This document shows positions 18,006 to 26,843 of a DNA stretch of 64,000 bases, piece after piece (within the stretch, counting starts at the first letter, position 1; every line of letters starts with the position of its first letter). The stretch is from Stenotrophomonas tumulicola. GTDB lineage: Bacteria > Pseudomonadota > Gammaproteobacteria > Xanthomonadales > Xanthomonadaceae. The DNA is taken from NCBI RefSeq assembly GCF_014117215.1, contig NZ_JACGXS010000001.1, positions 1,178,001-1,242,000 of the forward strand, written 5' to 3'. Both the position numbers and the translations under genes were made by a program. The notes under the pieces were generated by a model. That model was not told the origin of the DNA. It worked only from the letters and a program-made list of their open reading frames with translations, and ran no database searches.

Positions 18006-18031
18006 CCGGAAACCCGACGCCGGGTTTCCGG
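18006..18031 (+). terminator. Stem-loop after the 17561 gene
   Basis: Perfect 10-bp arms CCGGAAACCC / GGGTTTCCGG around a 6-base loop, 11 bases after the stop. No T run follows, so termination is likely but not certain. Confidence 0.55.
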
Positions 18032-18133
18032 CGCAGCGGCCGGGGCCAGCCCGTTCGCCCGGGACCACGCGCCTTCCGCAACGGCAAGGGATCCGCCCCC
18101 TGCAGGATGGACCTGCCACTCCATGAACGATTC

Positions 18134-18149
18134 CGGCATGCGACTTGCA
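18134..18149 (+). promoter_or_regulatory. Putative sigma-54 promoter of the fliE operon
   Basis: CGGCATG-CGAC-TTGCA retains GG-N10-GC and an ideal -12 element; two mismatches are in the -24 element. It lies about 50-65 bases upstream of fliE. Confidence 0.75.
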
Positions 18150-18200
18150 GGAAGCCACGGGCAACACCCCACCCCGTAACGTTCCATGGAATCGCGCCAC

Positions 18201-18563
18201 ATGACCCATTCCGTCACCTCGATCCTTTCGCAGATCCGCAGCTTCCAGACCCAGGCCAGCCAGTCCGTGGCCAGCCCGTCGGCGGAGATGCCCCGCAGCA
18301 ATGCGATCCCGACCGTGACCGATATCGGCGCGCCCTCCCCCGCCAGTTTCAGCGACACCCTGCGCGGCGCGCTGGCAGGCGTCAATGACGCACAGCAGAA
18401 GTCCGGCGCGCTGGCCCGTGACTTCGAACTGGGCGTGCCCGGTGCCGACCTGGCCAAGGTGATGGTCGCCTCGCAGCAGTCGCAGATCGCCTTCCGCGCC
18501 ACCGTGGAAGTCCGCAACCGTCTCGTCCAGGCTTACCAGGACGTGATGAACATGCCGCTGTAA
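18201..18563 (+). CDS. fliE: Flagellar hook-basal body protein FliE
   Basis: 120 residues from the ATG at 18201, which has a GGAA site 9 bases upstream; an in-frame ATG at 18186 would add five residues and cannot be excluded. FliE joins the MS ring to the proximal rod and is exported early. The C-terminal half is conserved: SFSDTLRGALAGVNDAQQKSG, then FELGVPGADLAKVMVASQQSQIAF and EVRNRLVQAYQDVMNMPL, matching the FliE family pattern. It is first in the fliEFGHIJK operon, 12 bases before fliF. Confidence 0.93.
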   Translation: MTHSVTSILSQIRSFQTQASQSVASPSAEMPRSNAIPTVTDIGAPSPASFSDTLRGALAGVNDAQQKSGALARDFELGVPGADLAKVMVASQQSQIAFRATVEVRNRLVQAYQDVMNMPL

Positions 18564-18575
18564 GGACCACGCCAG

Positions 18576-20219
18576 ATGGCACTGACCCTCTCCAAGGAAG
18601 CGTTGAACGGCGAAAAGGCCGGGCAATGGTTCGACCGCCTGCAGAGCCTGCAGATCGCCCGCCGGCTGGGCCTGATGGCGATGATCGCCGTGGCCGTGGC
18701 CGCTGGCCTGGCCGTGTTCTTCTGGTCACAGAAGCCCGGCATGGTGCCGCTGTATACCGGCCTGGACCAGAAAGCCACCGCCGAAGCCACCGACCTGCTG
18801 CGCGCTGCACAGATTCCATTTGAACTGGATGCAGCGACCGGTGGCATCACCGTGCCGGAGAAGAACCTGCACGACGCACGGCTGAAGCTGGCCGGCTCCG
18901 GCCTGACCGACAGCGGCCGGCTCGGCTTCGAGCTGATGGAGCGCGATCCCGGCTTCGGTGTCAGCCAGTTCGTGGAAAACGCGCGCTACCAGCACTCGCT
19001 GGAAACCGAGCTGTCGCGCACCATCAACACCCTGCGCCCGGTACGCGATTCGCGCGTGCACCTGGCCATCCCCAAGCCCAGCGCGTTCACCCGCCAGCGC
19101 GATGTCGCCAGCGCTTCGGTGGTGCTGGAGCTGCGTGGCGGCCAGCAGTTGGAGCGCGGCCAGGTCGACGCCATCGTGCACATGGTCGCGGCCAGCATCC
19201 CTGACCTGGCGCCAGAGCGCGTCACCGTGGTCGACCAGGGCGGACGCATGCTCAGCGTGTCCGATCCCAACAGCGAAGCGGCACTCAACGCGGCGCAGTT
19301 CGAACAGGTGCGCCGCCAGGAGACCTCCTTCAACCAGCGCATCCGCGAACTGCTGGAGCCGATGACCGGCCCGGGCAGGGTCAAGCCGGAAGTCAGCGTG
19401 GCCATGGATTTTTCCATCACCGAGGAAGCGCGCGAGCTCTACAACGGTGAACCGGCCAAGGTCCGCAGCGAGCAGACCAGTGAGAACTCCACCAATGCCA
19501 CCGGCCCGCAAGGCATCCCGGGCGCAACCAGCAATGCGCCGCCGGGCCAGCCGGCACCCGCGGCAACCACGCCCGCGCCCACCGAGACCTCACGCAACGC
19601 CACCCGCAATTTCGAGCTGGACCGCACCCTGCAGCACACCCGCCAGCCCGCCGGGCGCATCGAGCGCGTGTCGGTCGCGGTGCTGCTGGACAACGTGCCG
19701 CGCCCCGGTGCGAACGGCAGGGTCACCGAGCAGCCGTTATCGGCGGCCGAGCTCACCCGCATCGAAGGCCTGGTCAAGCAGGCCGTCGGCTTCAACGCCG
19801 AGCGCGGTGACACCGTTTCGGTGATGAATGCCCCGTTCGTGCGCGAAGCGATTCCGGTGGAAGCGCCGAACTGGTGGGAACTTCCCTGGGTCCAGGATGG
19901 CCTGCGCCTGCTGCTTGGCGCGGTGGTGGTGCTCGCCCTGCTGTTCGGCGTGCTGCGCCCGGCCATGCGCGCGATCAGTGGCAACGGCCCCACCCCGGCA
20001 CAGATCGGGCAGGAACCGCTGACCGCCGACGTGCAGCTGATGGACGACGAGCTGGAGCTTCCGGCGCTGGAACGTGATCGTGCCACCGTGGCCGCCGGCA
20101 CCCCGCTGGCACTGCCGGTGGACTCCTATGAGGAACGCCTGCGCATGGCCCGCGATGCCGTGAAGACCGATTCCAAGCGCGTGGCCCAGGTGGTCAAGGG
20201 CTGGGTGGCCAATGACTGA
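18576..20219 (+). CDS. fliF: Flagellar MS-ring protein FliF
   Basis: 547 residues, close to the usual 560. FliF forms the MS ring in the inner membrane, the base of the motor. It has an N-terminal transmembrane segment (about 32-50: LMAMIAVAVAAGLAVFF), a large periplasmic region with ring-building motifs (VPLYTGLD, ARYQHSLETELSRTI), a Pro/Thr-rich linker (about 305-345) and a second transmembrane helix (about 445-465). The cytoplasmic C-terminal tail (MARDAVKTDSKRVAQVVKGWV) is the conserved FliG-binding segment. A ribosome site (AAGGA) lies upstream; the 3' end overlaps fliG by 8 bases. Confidence 0.97.
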   Translation: MALTLSKEALNGEKAGQWFDRLQSLQIARRLGLMAMIAVAVAAGLAVFFWSQKPGMVPLYTGLDQKATAEATDLLRAAQIPFELDAATGGITVPEKNLHDARLKLAGSGLTDSGRLGFELMERDPGFGVSQFVENARYQHSLETELSRTINTLRPVRDSRVHLAIPKPSAFTRQRDVASASVVLELRGGQQLERGQVDAIVHMVAASIPDLAPERVTVVDQGGRMLSVSDPNSEAALNAAQFEQVRRQETSFNQRIRELLEPMTGPGRVKPEVSVAMDFSITEEARELYNGEPAKVRSEQTSENSTNATGPQGIPGATSNAPPGQPAPAATTPAPTETSRNATRNFELDRTLQHTRQPAGRIERVSVAVLLDNVPRPGANGRVTEQPLSAAELTRIEGLVKQAVGFNAERGDTVSVMNAPFVREAIPVEAPNWWELPWVQDGLRLLLGAVVVLALLFGVLRPAMRAISGNGPTPAQIGQEPLTADVQLMDDELELPALERDRATVAAGTPLALPVDSYEERLRMARDAVKTDSKRVAQVVKGWVAND

Positions 20220-21213
20220 GGTCGTGCTGACCGGCGTGCAGCGCGCCGCCATCCTGCTGCTGTCGCTTGGCGAGCAGGAAGCGGCCGACGTGCTGCGCCA
20301 CATGGAACCCAAGGAGGTGCAGAAGATCGGCATCACCATGGCCACCATGAGCGACGTGACCCGCGAGCAGGTCGAACGGGTCATGGATTCCTTCAACAAC
20401 GAGCTGACCTCCAAGACCTCGCTGGGCGTCGGCTCGGACGACTACATCCGCAACATGCTGGTGCAGGCGCTGGGCAGCGAGAAGGCCAGCAGCCTGATCG
20501 ACCGCATCCTGCTCGGCCGCAACACCACCGGCTTGGACGCACTGAAGTGGATGGACCCGCGTGCGGTGGCCGACCTGGTACGCAACGAACACCCGCAGAT
20601 CATCGCCATCGTGATGGCCCACCTGGAAACCGACCAGGCAGCCGATGCCCTGAAGCTGCTGCCCGACCGCACCCGCGTGGACGTGCTGCTGCGCATCGCC
20701 ACCCTGGACGGCATCCCGCCCAACGCGCTGAACGAACTCAACGAGATAATGGAGCGCCAGTTCTCCGGCAACCAGAACCTGAAGTCGTCCAACATCGGCG
20801 GCGTGCAGGTGGCGGCCAACATCCTCAACTTCATGGACAGCGGCCAGGACCAGGCGATCCTCGGCGAGATCGCCCGGGTCGACGCATCGCTCAGCAGCCG
20901 CATCCAGGAAATGATGTTCGTGTTCGACGACCTGGTCGACCTGGATGACCGAGAGATGCAGCTGGTGCTGCGCGAAGTGAGCAGCGAACGGCTTGGCCTG
21001 GCGCTGCGCGGTGCCGACATCAAGGTGCGCGACAAGATCACCCGCAACATGTCCCAGCGCGCAGCGGAGATACTGCTGGAAGACATGGAGGCACGCGGCC
21101 CGGTGCGCCTGTCCGATGTGGAGGCAGCACAGCGCGAGATCCTGTCCATCGTCAAGCGCATGTCCGATGAAGGCAGCATCACCCTGGGCGGCAGCGCGGA
21201 GGCCATGCTGTGA
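20212..21213 (+). CDS. fliG: Flagellar motor switch protein FliG
   Basis: 333 residues, normal length. FliG is the rotor protein that contacts the stator. The N-terminal domain (LTGVQRAAILLLSLGEQEAADVL) binds FliF. The middle domain carries EHPQIIAIVMAHLE, the EHPQ motif for FliM binding. The C-terminal domain has the charged torque helix (LREVSSERLGLALRGAD). Residues near the torque helix (Lys, Arg, Asp and Glu) are in place. The start overlaps fliF and the stop overlaps fliH. Confidence 0.97.
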   Translation: MTEVVLTGVQRAAILLLSLGEQEAADVLRHMEPKEVQKIGITMATMSDVTREQVERVMDSFNNELTSKTSLGVGSDDYIRNMLVQALGSEKASSLIDRILLGRNTTGLDALKWMDPRAVADLVRNEHPQIIAIVMAHLETDQAADALKLLPDRTRVDVLLRIATLDGIPPNALNELNEIMERQFSGNQNLKSSNIGGVQVAANILNFMDSGQDQAILGEIARVDASLSSRIQEMMFVFDDLVDLDDREMQLVLREVSSERLGLALRGADIKVRDKITRNMSQRAAEILLEDMEARGPVRLSDVEAAQREILSIVKRMSDEGSITLGGSAEAML

Positions 21214-21845
21214 ACAACGTGATCCGCTGGCACGCACCGGACCTGCTGGCGCAGTCGCCGCTGCTGGAGCAGACCCTGCAGCTGCACGGCGAGACGGAAC
21301 CAGGGCCGGAACCCGAACCGATCCTGCAGCCGCCCACGCTGGAGGAAATCCAGGCCATCCAGGACAGCGCCGAGAAGGAAGGCTTCGCGCGCGGCCATGC
21401 CGATGGTTTCGCCCAGGGCCAGGCTGAAGTGCGCCGGGTCGTGGCACAGATCGAGGGCATCCTGGACAACTTCAGCCGGCCGCTGGTGCGGTTGGAAAAT
21501 GAAGCCGTGGCCGCGCTGGGCGAACTGGCGGTGCGCATCGCCGGATCGCTGGTCGGCCGTGCCTACCAGGCCGATCCGGAACTGCTCGCGCAGCTGGTCG
21601 CCGAGGGCGTGGACGCGGTAGGCAGCAGCAGCCGCGACGTGGAAGTACGGCTGCATCCGGACGACATCACCGCCTTGTCGCCACTGCTCACGCTGTCGCC
21701 GCAGCAGCGTCTGGTGCCCGATCTGGCGCTGGGCCGCGGCGACCTGCGCGTGCACGCCGAAAGCGTGCGCATTGATGGCACCCTGGACGCCCGCCTGCGC
21801 GGCGCACTGGACGCGGTGATGCGCCAGGTCGGAGGCGCTGCATGA
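21210..21845 (+). CDS. fliH: Flagellar export ATPase regulator FliH
   Basis: 211 residues. FliH holds the FliI ATPase inactive and docks it at the export gate and C ring. The N-terminal part is acidic and Pro-rich; the middle contains a GxxxG-type repeat helix (EGFARGHADGFAQGQAEV), typical of FliH. The C-terminal half (LAVRIAGSLVGRAYQADPELLAQLVAEGV) resembles the stator-like domain shared with the V/F-ATPase peripheral stalk. Overlaps of 4 bases with both fliG and fliI show tight coupling. Confidence 0.95.
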   Translation: MNNVIRWHAPDLLAQSPLLEQTLQLHGETEPGPEPEPILQPPTLEEIQAIQDSAEKEGFARGHADGFAQGQAEVRRVVAQIEGILDNFSRPLVRLENEAVAALGELAVRIAGSLVGRAYQADPELLAQLVAEGVDAVGSSSRDVEVRLHPDDITALSPLLTLSPQQRLVPDLALGRGDLRVHAESVRIDGTLDARLRGALDAVMRQVGGAA

Positions 21846-23227
21846 GCGACATCGACCTGCCGCTGCCACCCGAATGGACCGGCGCCCGCAACCTGCGCCT
21901 GGGCGCGCGGCTGGATGCGTTGCGCTTCGATACCCTGCACGGCCGCGGCCTGATCCGCGAAGGCGTGCTGCGCCGCGCCGTCGGCCTGACCCTGGAAGCC
22001 GTGGGTTGCGAGGCCCCGCTGGGCGCCAGCTGCAAGGTCGAAGTGGATGGCGGCTGGGTCGACTCGGAAGTGGTCGGCTTTGCCGGCGAGCGCACCTACC
22101 TGATGCCCAGTGCCGAACTGCATGGGCTGTTGCCCAATGCCCGCGTCGTGCCGTCGATGCGCCGCGGCGGCGGCGTCGATGTCGGCGAGGGCCTGCTCGG
22201 CCGCGTCATCGACAGCGACGGCGTGCCGCTGGACGGCAAGGGACCGATCCGTGCCGAAGGCTCGGTCGGGATGGCCGGGGTATCGATGAACCCGCTCGCC
22301 CGCGAGCCCATCACCCAGCCACTGGACGTGGGCGTGCGTGCCATCAATGCGCTGCTGCCGATCGGCCGCGGCCAGCGCGTTGGCCTGTTTGCGGGTTCCG
22401 GCGTGGGCAAATCCACCCTGCTGGGGATGATGACCCGCTTCACTTCGGCCGACGTGATCGTGGTCGGGTTGATTGGCGAGCGTGGCCGCGAAGTACGCGA
22501 CTTCGTCGAATCCACCCTGGGCGAAGAAGGCCTGCGCCGCGCCGTGGTGGTCGCCGCACCGGCCGACCGGCCACCGCTTGCCCGCCTGCATGGTGCCTAT
22601 CGCGCCACTGCCATCGCCGAGTGGTATCGCGACCAGGGCCTGAATGTCCTGCTGCTGATGGACTCGCTGACCCGCTTTGCCCAGGCGCAGCGCGAAATCG
22701 GCCTGTCGGTGGGCGAGCCGCCAACCACCCGGGGTTATCCGCCCTCGGTATTCGCAAAGCTCCCTGCACTGGTCGAACGCGCCGGCAACGGCGCCAAGGG
22801 ACGGGGCTCGATCACCGCCTTCTACACCGTGCTCACCGAAGGCGACGATCCCCAGGATCCCATCGCCGATGCGGCGCGGGCGATCCTTGACGGCCACATC
22901 CTGCTCTCGCGCCGGGTCGCCGACAGCGGCCTGTACCCGGCCATCGACGTGGAATCCTCGGTCAGCCGCGTGGTCACCGAAATCGCCGATGAACCCTGGC
23001 GCCTGCGCATCCGCAAGCTCAAGCGGCTGGTCTCGGCGTACTCGTCCAACCGCGACCTGATCGCCATTGGCGCCTACCAGCGTGGCAACGACGCCGCCAC
23101 CGACGAGGCACTGGAACGCTGGCCGGAAATCGTCGAGTTCCTCGGCCAGGACGTGGCGAAGGCCGCCGATCTTCCCCATAGCCAGGCCGCGCTGAAGCGG
23201 CTGGTCGAACCGGAGAATCCCGCATGA
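21842..23227 (+). CDS. fliI: Flagellum-specific export ATPase FliI
   Basis: 461 residues, normal for FliI. It is the hexameric ATPase that energises loading of export substrates. The Walker A motif GLFAGSGVGKSTLLG lies near 180-194 and the F1-beta-like Walker B near LNVLLLMDSLTRFAQAQREI. An N-terminal segment binds FliH. The catalytic Glu follows in IGERGREVRDF. The start overlaps fliH (ATGA) and the end overlaps fliJ. Confidence 0.97.
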   Translation: MSDIDLPLPPEWTGARNLRLGARLDALRFDTLHGRGLIREGVLRRAVGLTLEAVGCEAPLGASCKVEVDGGWVDSEVVGFAGERTYLMPSAELHGLLPNARVVPSMRRGGGVDVGEGLLGRVIDSDGVPLDGKGPIRAEGSVGMAGVSMNPLAREPITQPLDVGVRAINALLPIGRGQRVGLFAGSGVGKSTLLGMMTRFTSADVIVVGLIGERGREVRDFVESTLGEEGLRRAVVVAAPADRPPLARLHGAYRATAIAEWYRDQGLNVLLLMDSLTRFAQAQREIGLSVGEPPTTRGYPPSVFAKLPALVERAGNGAKGRGSITAFYTVLTEGDDPQDPIADAARAILDGHILLSRRVADSGLYPAIDVESSVSRVVTEIADEPWRLRIRKLKRLVSAYSSNRDLIAIGAYQRGNDAATDEALERWPEIVEFLGQDVAKAADLPHSQAALKRLVEPENPA

Positions 23228-23682
23228 TGCAGTCCAAGCGCATCGATCCGCTGCTCAAGCGCGCACAGGAAAAAGAAGACACCGTCGCCCGCGACCTGGC
23301 CGAACGCCAACGTGCGCTGGATACCCATCTGTCGCGCCTGGATGAGCTGCGGCAATATGCCGATGAGTACGCCAACGCGCAGCTGGCCGCGACCAGCCCC
23401 GCCCAGTTGTTGAACCGCCGCGCGTTCCTGGACCGCCTGGACAGTGCCGTCACCCAGCAGTGCAGGACGGTGGACAACAACCGCGAGAAGGTCGAGGCCG
23501 AGCGTTCCCGCCTGTTGCTGGCCAGCCGCGACAAACAGGTACTGGAGCAGCTGGCCGCCAGCTACCGCGCCCAGGAACAGCAGGTTGCGGAGAAGCGCAG
23601 CCAGCGCGAGATGGATGACCTCGGTGCACGCCGGGTACGCCTGCTGCAGGCCGATGATGGCGAAAACGGAGGCCAGCGGTGA
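23224..23682 (+). CDS. fliJ: Flagellar export chaperone/stalk protein FliJ
   Basis: 152 residues, almost entirely an antiparallel coiled coil rich in Arg, Glu, Gln and Ala (RAQEKEDTVARDLAERQRALDTHL; YRAQEQQVAEKRSQREMDD). FliJ sits in the FliI hexamer like the gamma subunit of F1 and contacts FlhA. Two consecutive ATG codons begin the gene; either could serve. It lies between fliI and fliK with 4-base overlaps on both sides. Confidence 0.93.
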   Translation: MMQSKRIDPLLKRAQEKEDTVARDLAERQRALDTHLSRLDELRQYADEYANAQLAATSPAQLLNRRAFLDRLDSAVTQQCRTVDNNREKVEAERSRLLLASRDKQVLEQLAASYRAQEQQVAEKRSQREMDDLGARRVRLLQADDGENGGQR

Positions 23683-24803
23683 TGGCCGGTGCGCTGCCCG
23701 GCGGCGTTGCCACCGGCGCAGCGGAGGGCAGCGTCCAACGATCCGGACCACGCTCCGGCGCGCAGGCCGGAGCGAAGGGACAGGAATTCGAACGGATGCT
23801 TGGGGCGCCGGTCGGCAACGACGCGCAGCGTACGACACGTCCGGACCACGCGCAGGCCCCGGCGAGCGAACCGACCCGTGCCCGGCGCGATGCTGCAGGC
23901 GCCTCCGGGGAAGAAGCCCTTGACGAAGCGGATGCTTCCGCCGCCGAGCCTGCAAAGGCGAAGGACGCCGACACCGCCAGCCAGGAAGAAGCCGGCGACT
24001 GGCCCCCGGCCGGACTGGCCGGGCTGATGCTGTCCATCGCATTGCCCGCGGCCGGGCCGACTCCCGCCGCGGTGGATGCATCCACCACACCGGCCGCCGG
24101 CAGGACATCGCCGCCGCTTCCGCCACCGGTGCCGGCTGCCGGACCGGCCGTGGCCAACGCCGTCGGCACGGCAGCCGCTGGCGATCCCGCCGCGAGCGCC
24201 GATGCACCACCGGCGACCGACCTGCCATTCGACCTGGACGCGCTGTTGCAGGCATCTGCCGTGGATGCCGGCGAATCGTCGGATGGCCCGCCGGCCGTGG
24301 CGCCTGCACTGCATGGCATCGGCGCGTTGCAGGCCCTGCGTGCGGGCGCCGAGGTGCCTGCGCTGCGCGGCACCGGGCCGACGCCAACGCCGGTGCTCGG
24401 CCAGGACAGCTTCGACGAGGCAATCAGCGCACGCGTTGGCTGGCTGGCCGAACAGAAGATCGGCCATGCGCACATCCGCATCAGCCCGGACGACCTCGGC
24501 GCGATCGACGTGCGCCTGCAACTGGACGGCGACAAAGTCCACGCCAGCTTCTCCAGCCCGCACGTGGAGGTACGCCATGCGCTGGAAAACAGCCTGCCGC
24601 GGCTGCGCGAGATGCTGGGCGAACAAGGCTTCCTGCTGGGTAATGCCGATGTCGGCCAACAGGCACAGGGTGACTCCACGCCGTCCCAGGGCCATGCGGG
24701 CATCGCCGCCATCACCGGTGATGGGGATGCGGTAATGGAGGAGGTCAGTCTCTCCAGCGGGCAGGTGATCCGCCAGCGCGGGATTCTTGACGCATACGCA
24801 TGA
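23679..24803 (+). CDS. fliK: Flagellar hook-length control protein FliK
   Basis: About 374 residues; the start is GTG 23679 or the adjacent ATG 23682, both behind GGAGG. FliK is exported during hook growth and switches FlhB to filament-type substrates. The first about 225 residues are low-complexity, Ala/Pro/Gly-rich and disordered, as usual for the ruler part. The C-terminal domain has the Flg_hook signature (about 265-325: GHAHIRISPDDLGAIDVRLQLDGDKV, then LPRLREMLGEQGFLL). It is last in the fliE-K operon and is followed by SMAG elements and a new promoter. Confidence 0.95.
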   Translation: MMAGALPGGVATGAAEGSVQRSGPRSGAQAGAKGQEFERMLGAPVGNDAQRTTRPDHAQAPASEPTRARRDAAGASGEEALDEADASAAEPAKAKDADTASQEEAGDWPPAGLAGLMLSIALPAAGPTPAAVDASTTPAAGRTSPPLPPPVPAAGPAVANAVGTAAAGDPAASADAPPATDLPFDLDALLQASAVDAGESSDGPPAVAPALHGIGALQALRAGAEVPALRGTGPTPTPVLGQDSFDEAISARVGWLAEQKIGHAHIRISPDDLGAIDVRLQLDGDKVHASFSSPHVEVRHALENSLPRLREMLGEQGFLLGNADVGQQAQGDSTPSQGHAGIAAITGDGDAVMEEVSLSSGQVIRQRGILDAYA

Positions 24804-24811
24804 CCGGGCAG

Positions 24812-24890
24812 CGGGGCATGGCATGGCCCGGCCCATATTCCGCCGGGCATGGCCCGGCGCTACGGCGAGGCGGGCATGGCCCGGCGCAGC
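24812..24890. repeat. Cluster of three SMAG-type palindromes after fliK
   Basis: A diverged GGCATGGCATGGCC element is followed by a full CGCCGGGCATGGCCCGGCG-CTAC (24841-24863) and a partial copy. The cluster ends about 37 bases upstream of the fliL sigma-54 promoter. Confidence 0.75.
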
Positions 24891-24927
24891 CGCGCCAATA
24901 ATCCGCCACGCCGCTTCGCCACGCTTC

Positions 24928-24943
24928 CGGCACGGTGCTTGCA
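24928..24943 (+). promoter_or_regulatory. Sigma-54 promoter of the fliL-R operon
   Basis: CGGCACG-GTGC-TTGCA differs from the -24/-12 consensus in one base. It lies 33 bases upstream of the fliL GTG start and excludes the in-frame ATG-like start at 24935. Confidence 0.9.
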
Positions 24944-24976
24944 TATCCCTGCAGGCAACCCCGAGGAGCTCCATAC

Positions 24977-25495
24977 GTGGCCACAGCCGCAGACAAAACC
25001 AAGAAACCCGCCGACAAGGACAAGGCCGCCTCGCCGCGCCATCCATTGCTGGTTACCGCGCTGATTGCCGTCCTCGCTGCCGCTTCCGCCGGCAGTGCCG
25101 CGTGGTACTTCACCCAGGCCCAGCACGCCGGCGCCGATGGCAGCACCGCGGCCAAGCCCAAGGCACGGCCGGCGCCAGCGCAGTATTTCGCCCTGGAGCC
25201 GCCATTCGTGGTCAACCTCAATGGCCCGGCCGATGGCCCGCGTTACCTGCAGGTGGAAGTGCAGCTGATGACCCGCGACAACGACGCGCTGGATGCCATC
25301 CGCATCCACTCCCCGGCGCTGCGCGCACGCCTGTTGATGTTGTTCTCGCAGGTCGCCCCGGAGCAGATCGCCGACCGCGCGGGCAAGGAAAAGCTGCAGG
25401 CCGCATCGCTGGCCGAAGTACGGAAAGTGCTGCTTGCCGAAACCGGGAAGCAGTGCGCCGATGAGCTGTTGTTCACCAGTTTCGTGACCCAGTAA
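24977..25495 (+). CDS. fliL: Flagellar basal-body-associated protein FliL
   Basis: 172 residues from a GTG codon with an excellent GAGGAG site 8 bases upstream; an in-frame start at 24935 falls inside the promoter. FliL surrounds the stator in the inner membrane and helps torque under load. A Lys-rich cytoplasmic N-terminus is followed by one transmembrane helix (about 30-52: LLVTALIAVLAAASAGSAAWYF) and a periplasmic stomatin/SPFH-like domain (YFALEPPFVVNLNGP...YLQVEVQLMTRD). The C-terminus (ADELLFTSFVTQ) is the conserved FliL end. First gene of fliLMNOPQR; fliM follows after 8 bases. Confidence 0.95.
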   Translation: MATAADKTKKPADKDKAASPRHPLLVTALIAVLAAASAGSAAWYFTQAQHAGADGSTAAKPKARPAPAQYFALEPPFVVNLNGPADGPRYLQVEVQLMTRDNDALDAIRIHSPALRARLLMLFSQVAPEQIADRAGKEKLQAASLAEVRKVLLAETGKQCADELLFTSFVTQ

Positions 25496-25503
25496 GGGCT
25501 GCC

Positions 25504-26511
25504 ATGAATGATCTGCTGTCACAGGACGAAATCGATGCCCTGCTGCATGGCGTAGACAGCGGCGCGGTGGAAACCGAAGTGGATGCGGCGGCCCCCGGCG
25601 AAGCCCGTTCCTACGACTTCGCCAGCCAGGACCGCATCATCCGCGGTCGCATGCCCACCCTGGAAATGGTCCATGAGCGCTTCGCACGGCTGTGGCGCAT
25701 CGGCCTGTTCAACCTGATCCGGCGTTCGGCCGAACTGTCGGTGCGTGGCATCGAACTGGTCAAGTTCAACGACTACATGCACTCGCTGTACGTGCCGACC
25801 AACCTCAACCTGATCCGCTTCAAGCCGCTGCGCGGTACCGGGCTGATCGTGTTCGAGCCGACCCTGGTGTTTGCCATCGTCGACAACTTCTTCGGCGGCG
25901 ACGGGCGTTACCCCACCCGCATCGAAGGACGCGAGTTCACCGCCACCGAGATGCGCGTGATCCACCTGCTGCTGAAGCAGACCTTCGCCGACCTGCGCGA
26001 AGCATGGGCGCCGGTGATGGACGTGGAGTTCGAGTACATCAACTCCGAAATCAACCCGCACTTCGCCAACATCGTCACCCCGCGCGAATACGTGGTGGTG
26101 TGCCGCCTGCACGTGGAGCTCGATGGCGGTGGCGGCGACATCCACGTCACCCTGCCCTACTCGATGCTCGAGCCGATCCGCGAACTGCTGGACGCCGGCA
26201 TCCAGAGCGACCGCAACGACCGCGACGAGACGTGGGGCGAGACGCTGCGCGAACAGCTCGATATCGCTGAAGTCACCCTGTCCAGCGTGCTGGCCAGCAA
26301 GCGCATGAGCCTGCGCGAACTGACCCGGCTGAAGGTCGGCGACATCCTGCCGATCGAGCTGCCGCCACAGGTGCCGATCTGCGTGGAGGACATTCCGGTG
26401 TTCACCGGCCAGTTCGGCATCGCCAACGGCATGAACGCCATCAAGATCACCGCCACCCATCCACCGGGGACGCGCCAGCGCGCACCGGTCAGCCAGGAAG
26501 ACCTGCAATGA
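25504..26511 (+). CDS. fliM: Flagellar motor switch protein FliM
   Basis: 335 residues, normal length. FliM is the C-ring protein that receives phosphorylated CheY. The N-terminal CheY-binding peptide is intact (LLSQDEIDALLHGV, about 4-17). The middle CheC-like domain follows (ERFARLWRIGLFNLIRR...GLIVFEPTLVFAIVDNFFGG). The C-terminal SpoA domain begins near 250 (LTRLKVGDILPIELPP) and mates with FliN. It overlaps fliN by 4 bases. Confidence 0.97.
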   Translation: MNDLLSQDEIDALLHGVDSGAVETEVDAAAPGEARSYDFASQDRIIRGRMPTLEMVHERFARLWRIGLFNLIRRSAELSVRGIELVKFNDYMHSLYVPTNLNLIRFKPLRGTGLIVFEPTLVFAIVDNFFGGDGRYPTRIEGREFTATEMRVIHLLLKQTFADLREAWAPVMDVEFEYINSEINPHFANIVTPREYVVVCRLHVELDGGGGDIHVTLPYSMLEPIRELLDAGIQSDRNDRDETWGETLREQLDIAEVTLSSVLASKRMSLRELTRLKVGDILPIELPPQVPICVEDIPVFTGQFGIANGMNAIKITATHPPGTRQRAPVSQEDLQ

Positions 26512-26843
26512 ACGATACCGACGCCAACGCGCCCAGCCCGGCGCAGTTCGACACCCTGCATGCCGACGATGCGCAGGGCACCGACCTCAACCTGGACGTG
26601 ATCCTGGATGTACCGGTCACCCTGTCGCTGGAAGTCGGTCGTGCGCGCCTGCCGATCCGCAACCTGCTGCAGCTCAACCAGGGCTCGGTGGTGGAGCTGG
26701 AGCGCGGCGCAGGCGAATCGCTGGATGTGTTCGTCAACGGCACCCTGATCGCGCATGGCGAGGTGGTGGTGATCAACGATCGTTTCGGCGTGCGCCTGAC
26801 CGACGTGGTCAGCCCCAGCGAACGGATCCGGAGACTGCGTTGA
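26508..26843 (+). CDS. fliN: Flagellar motor switch protein FliN
   Basis: 111 residues. FliN forms the base of the C ring and docks FliH. After a short acidic N-terminus the rest is one SpoA/surface-presentation domain (LDVPVTLSLEVGRARLPIRNLLQL, GSVVELERGAGESLDVFVNGTLIAHGEVVVINDRFGVRLTDVV). This is a near consensus FliN domain. The overlaps with fliM (ATGA) and fliO (TTGA) indicate coupled translation. Confidence 0.97.
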   Translation: MNDTDANAPSPAQFDTLHADDAQGTDLNLDVILDVPVTLSLEVGRARLPIRNLLQLNQGSVVELERGAGESLDVFVNGTLIAHGEVVVINDRFGVRLTDVVSPSERIRRLR

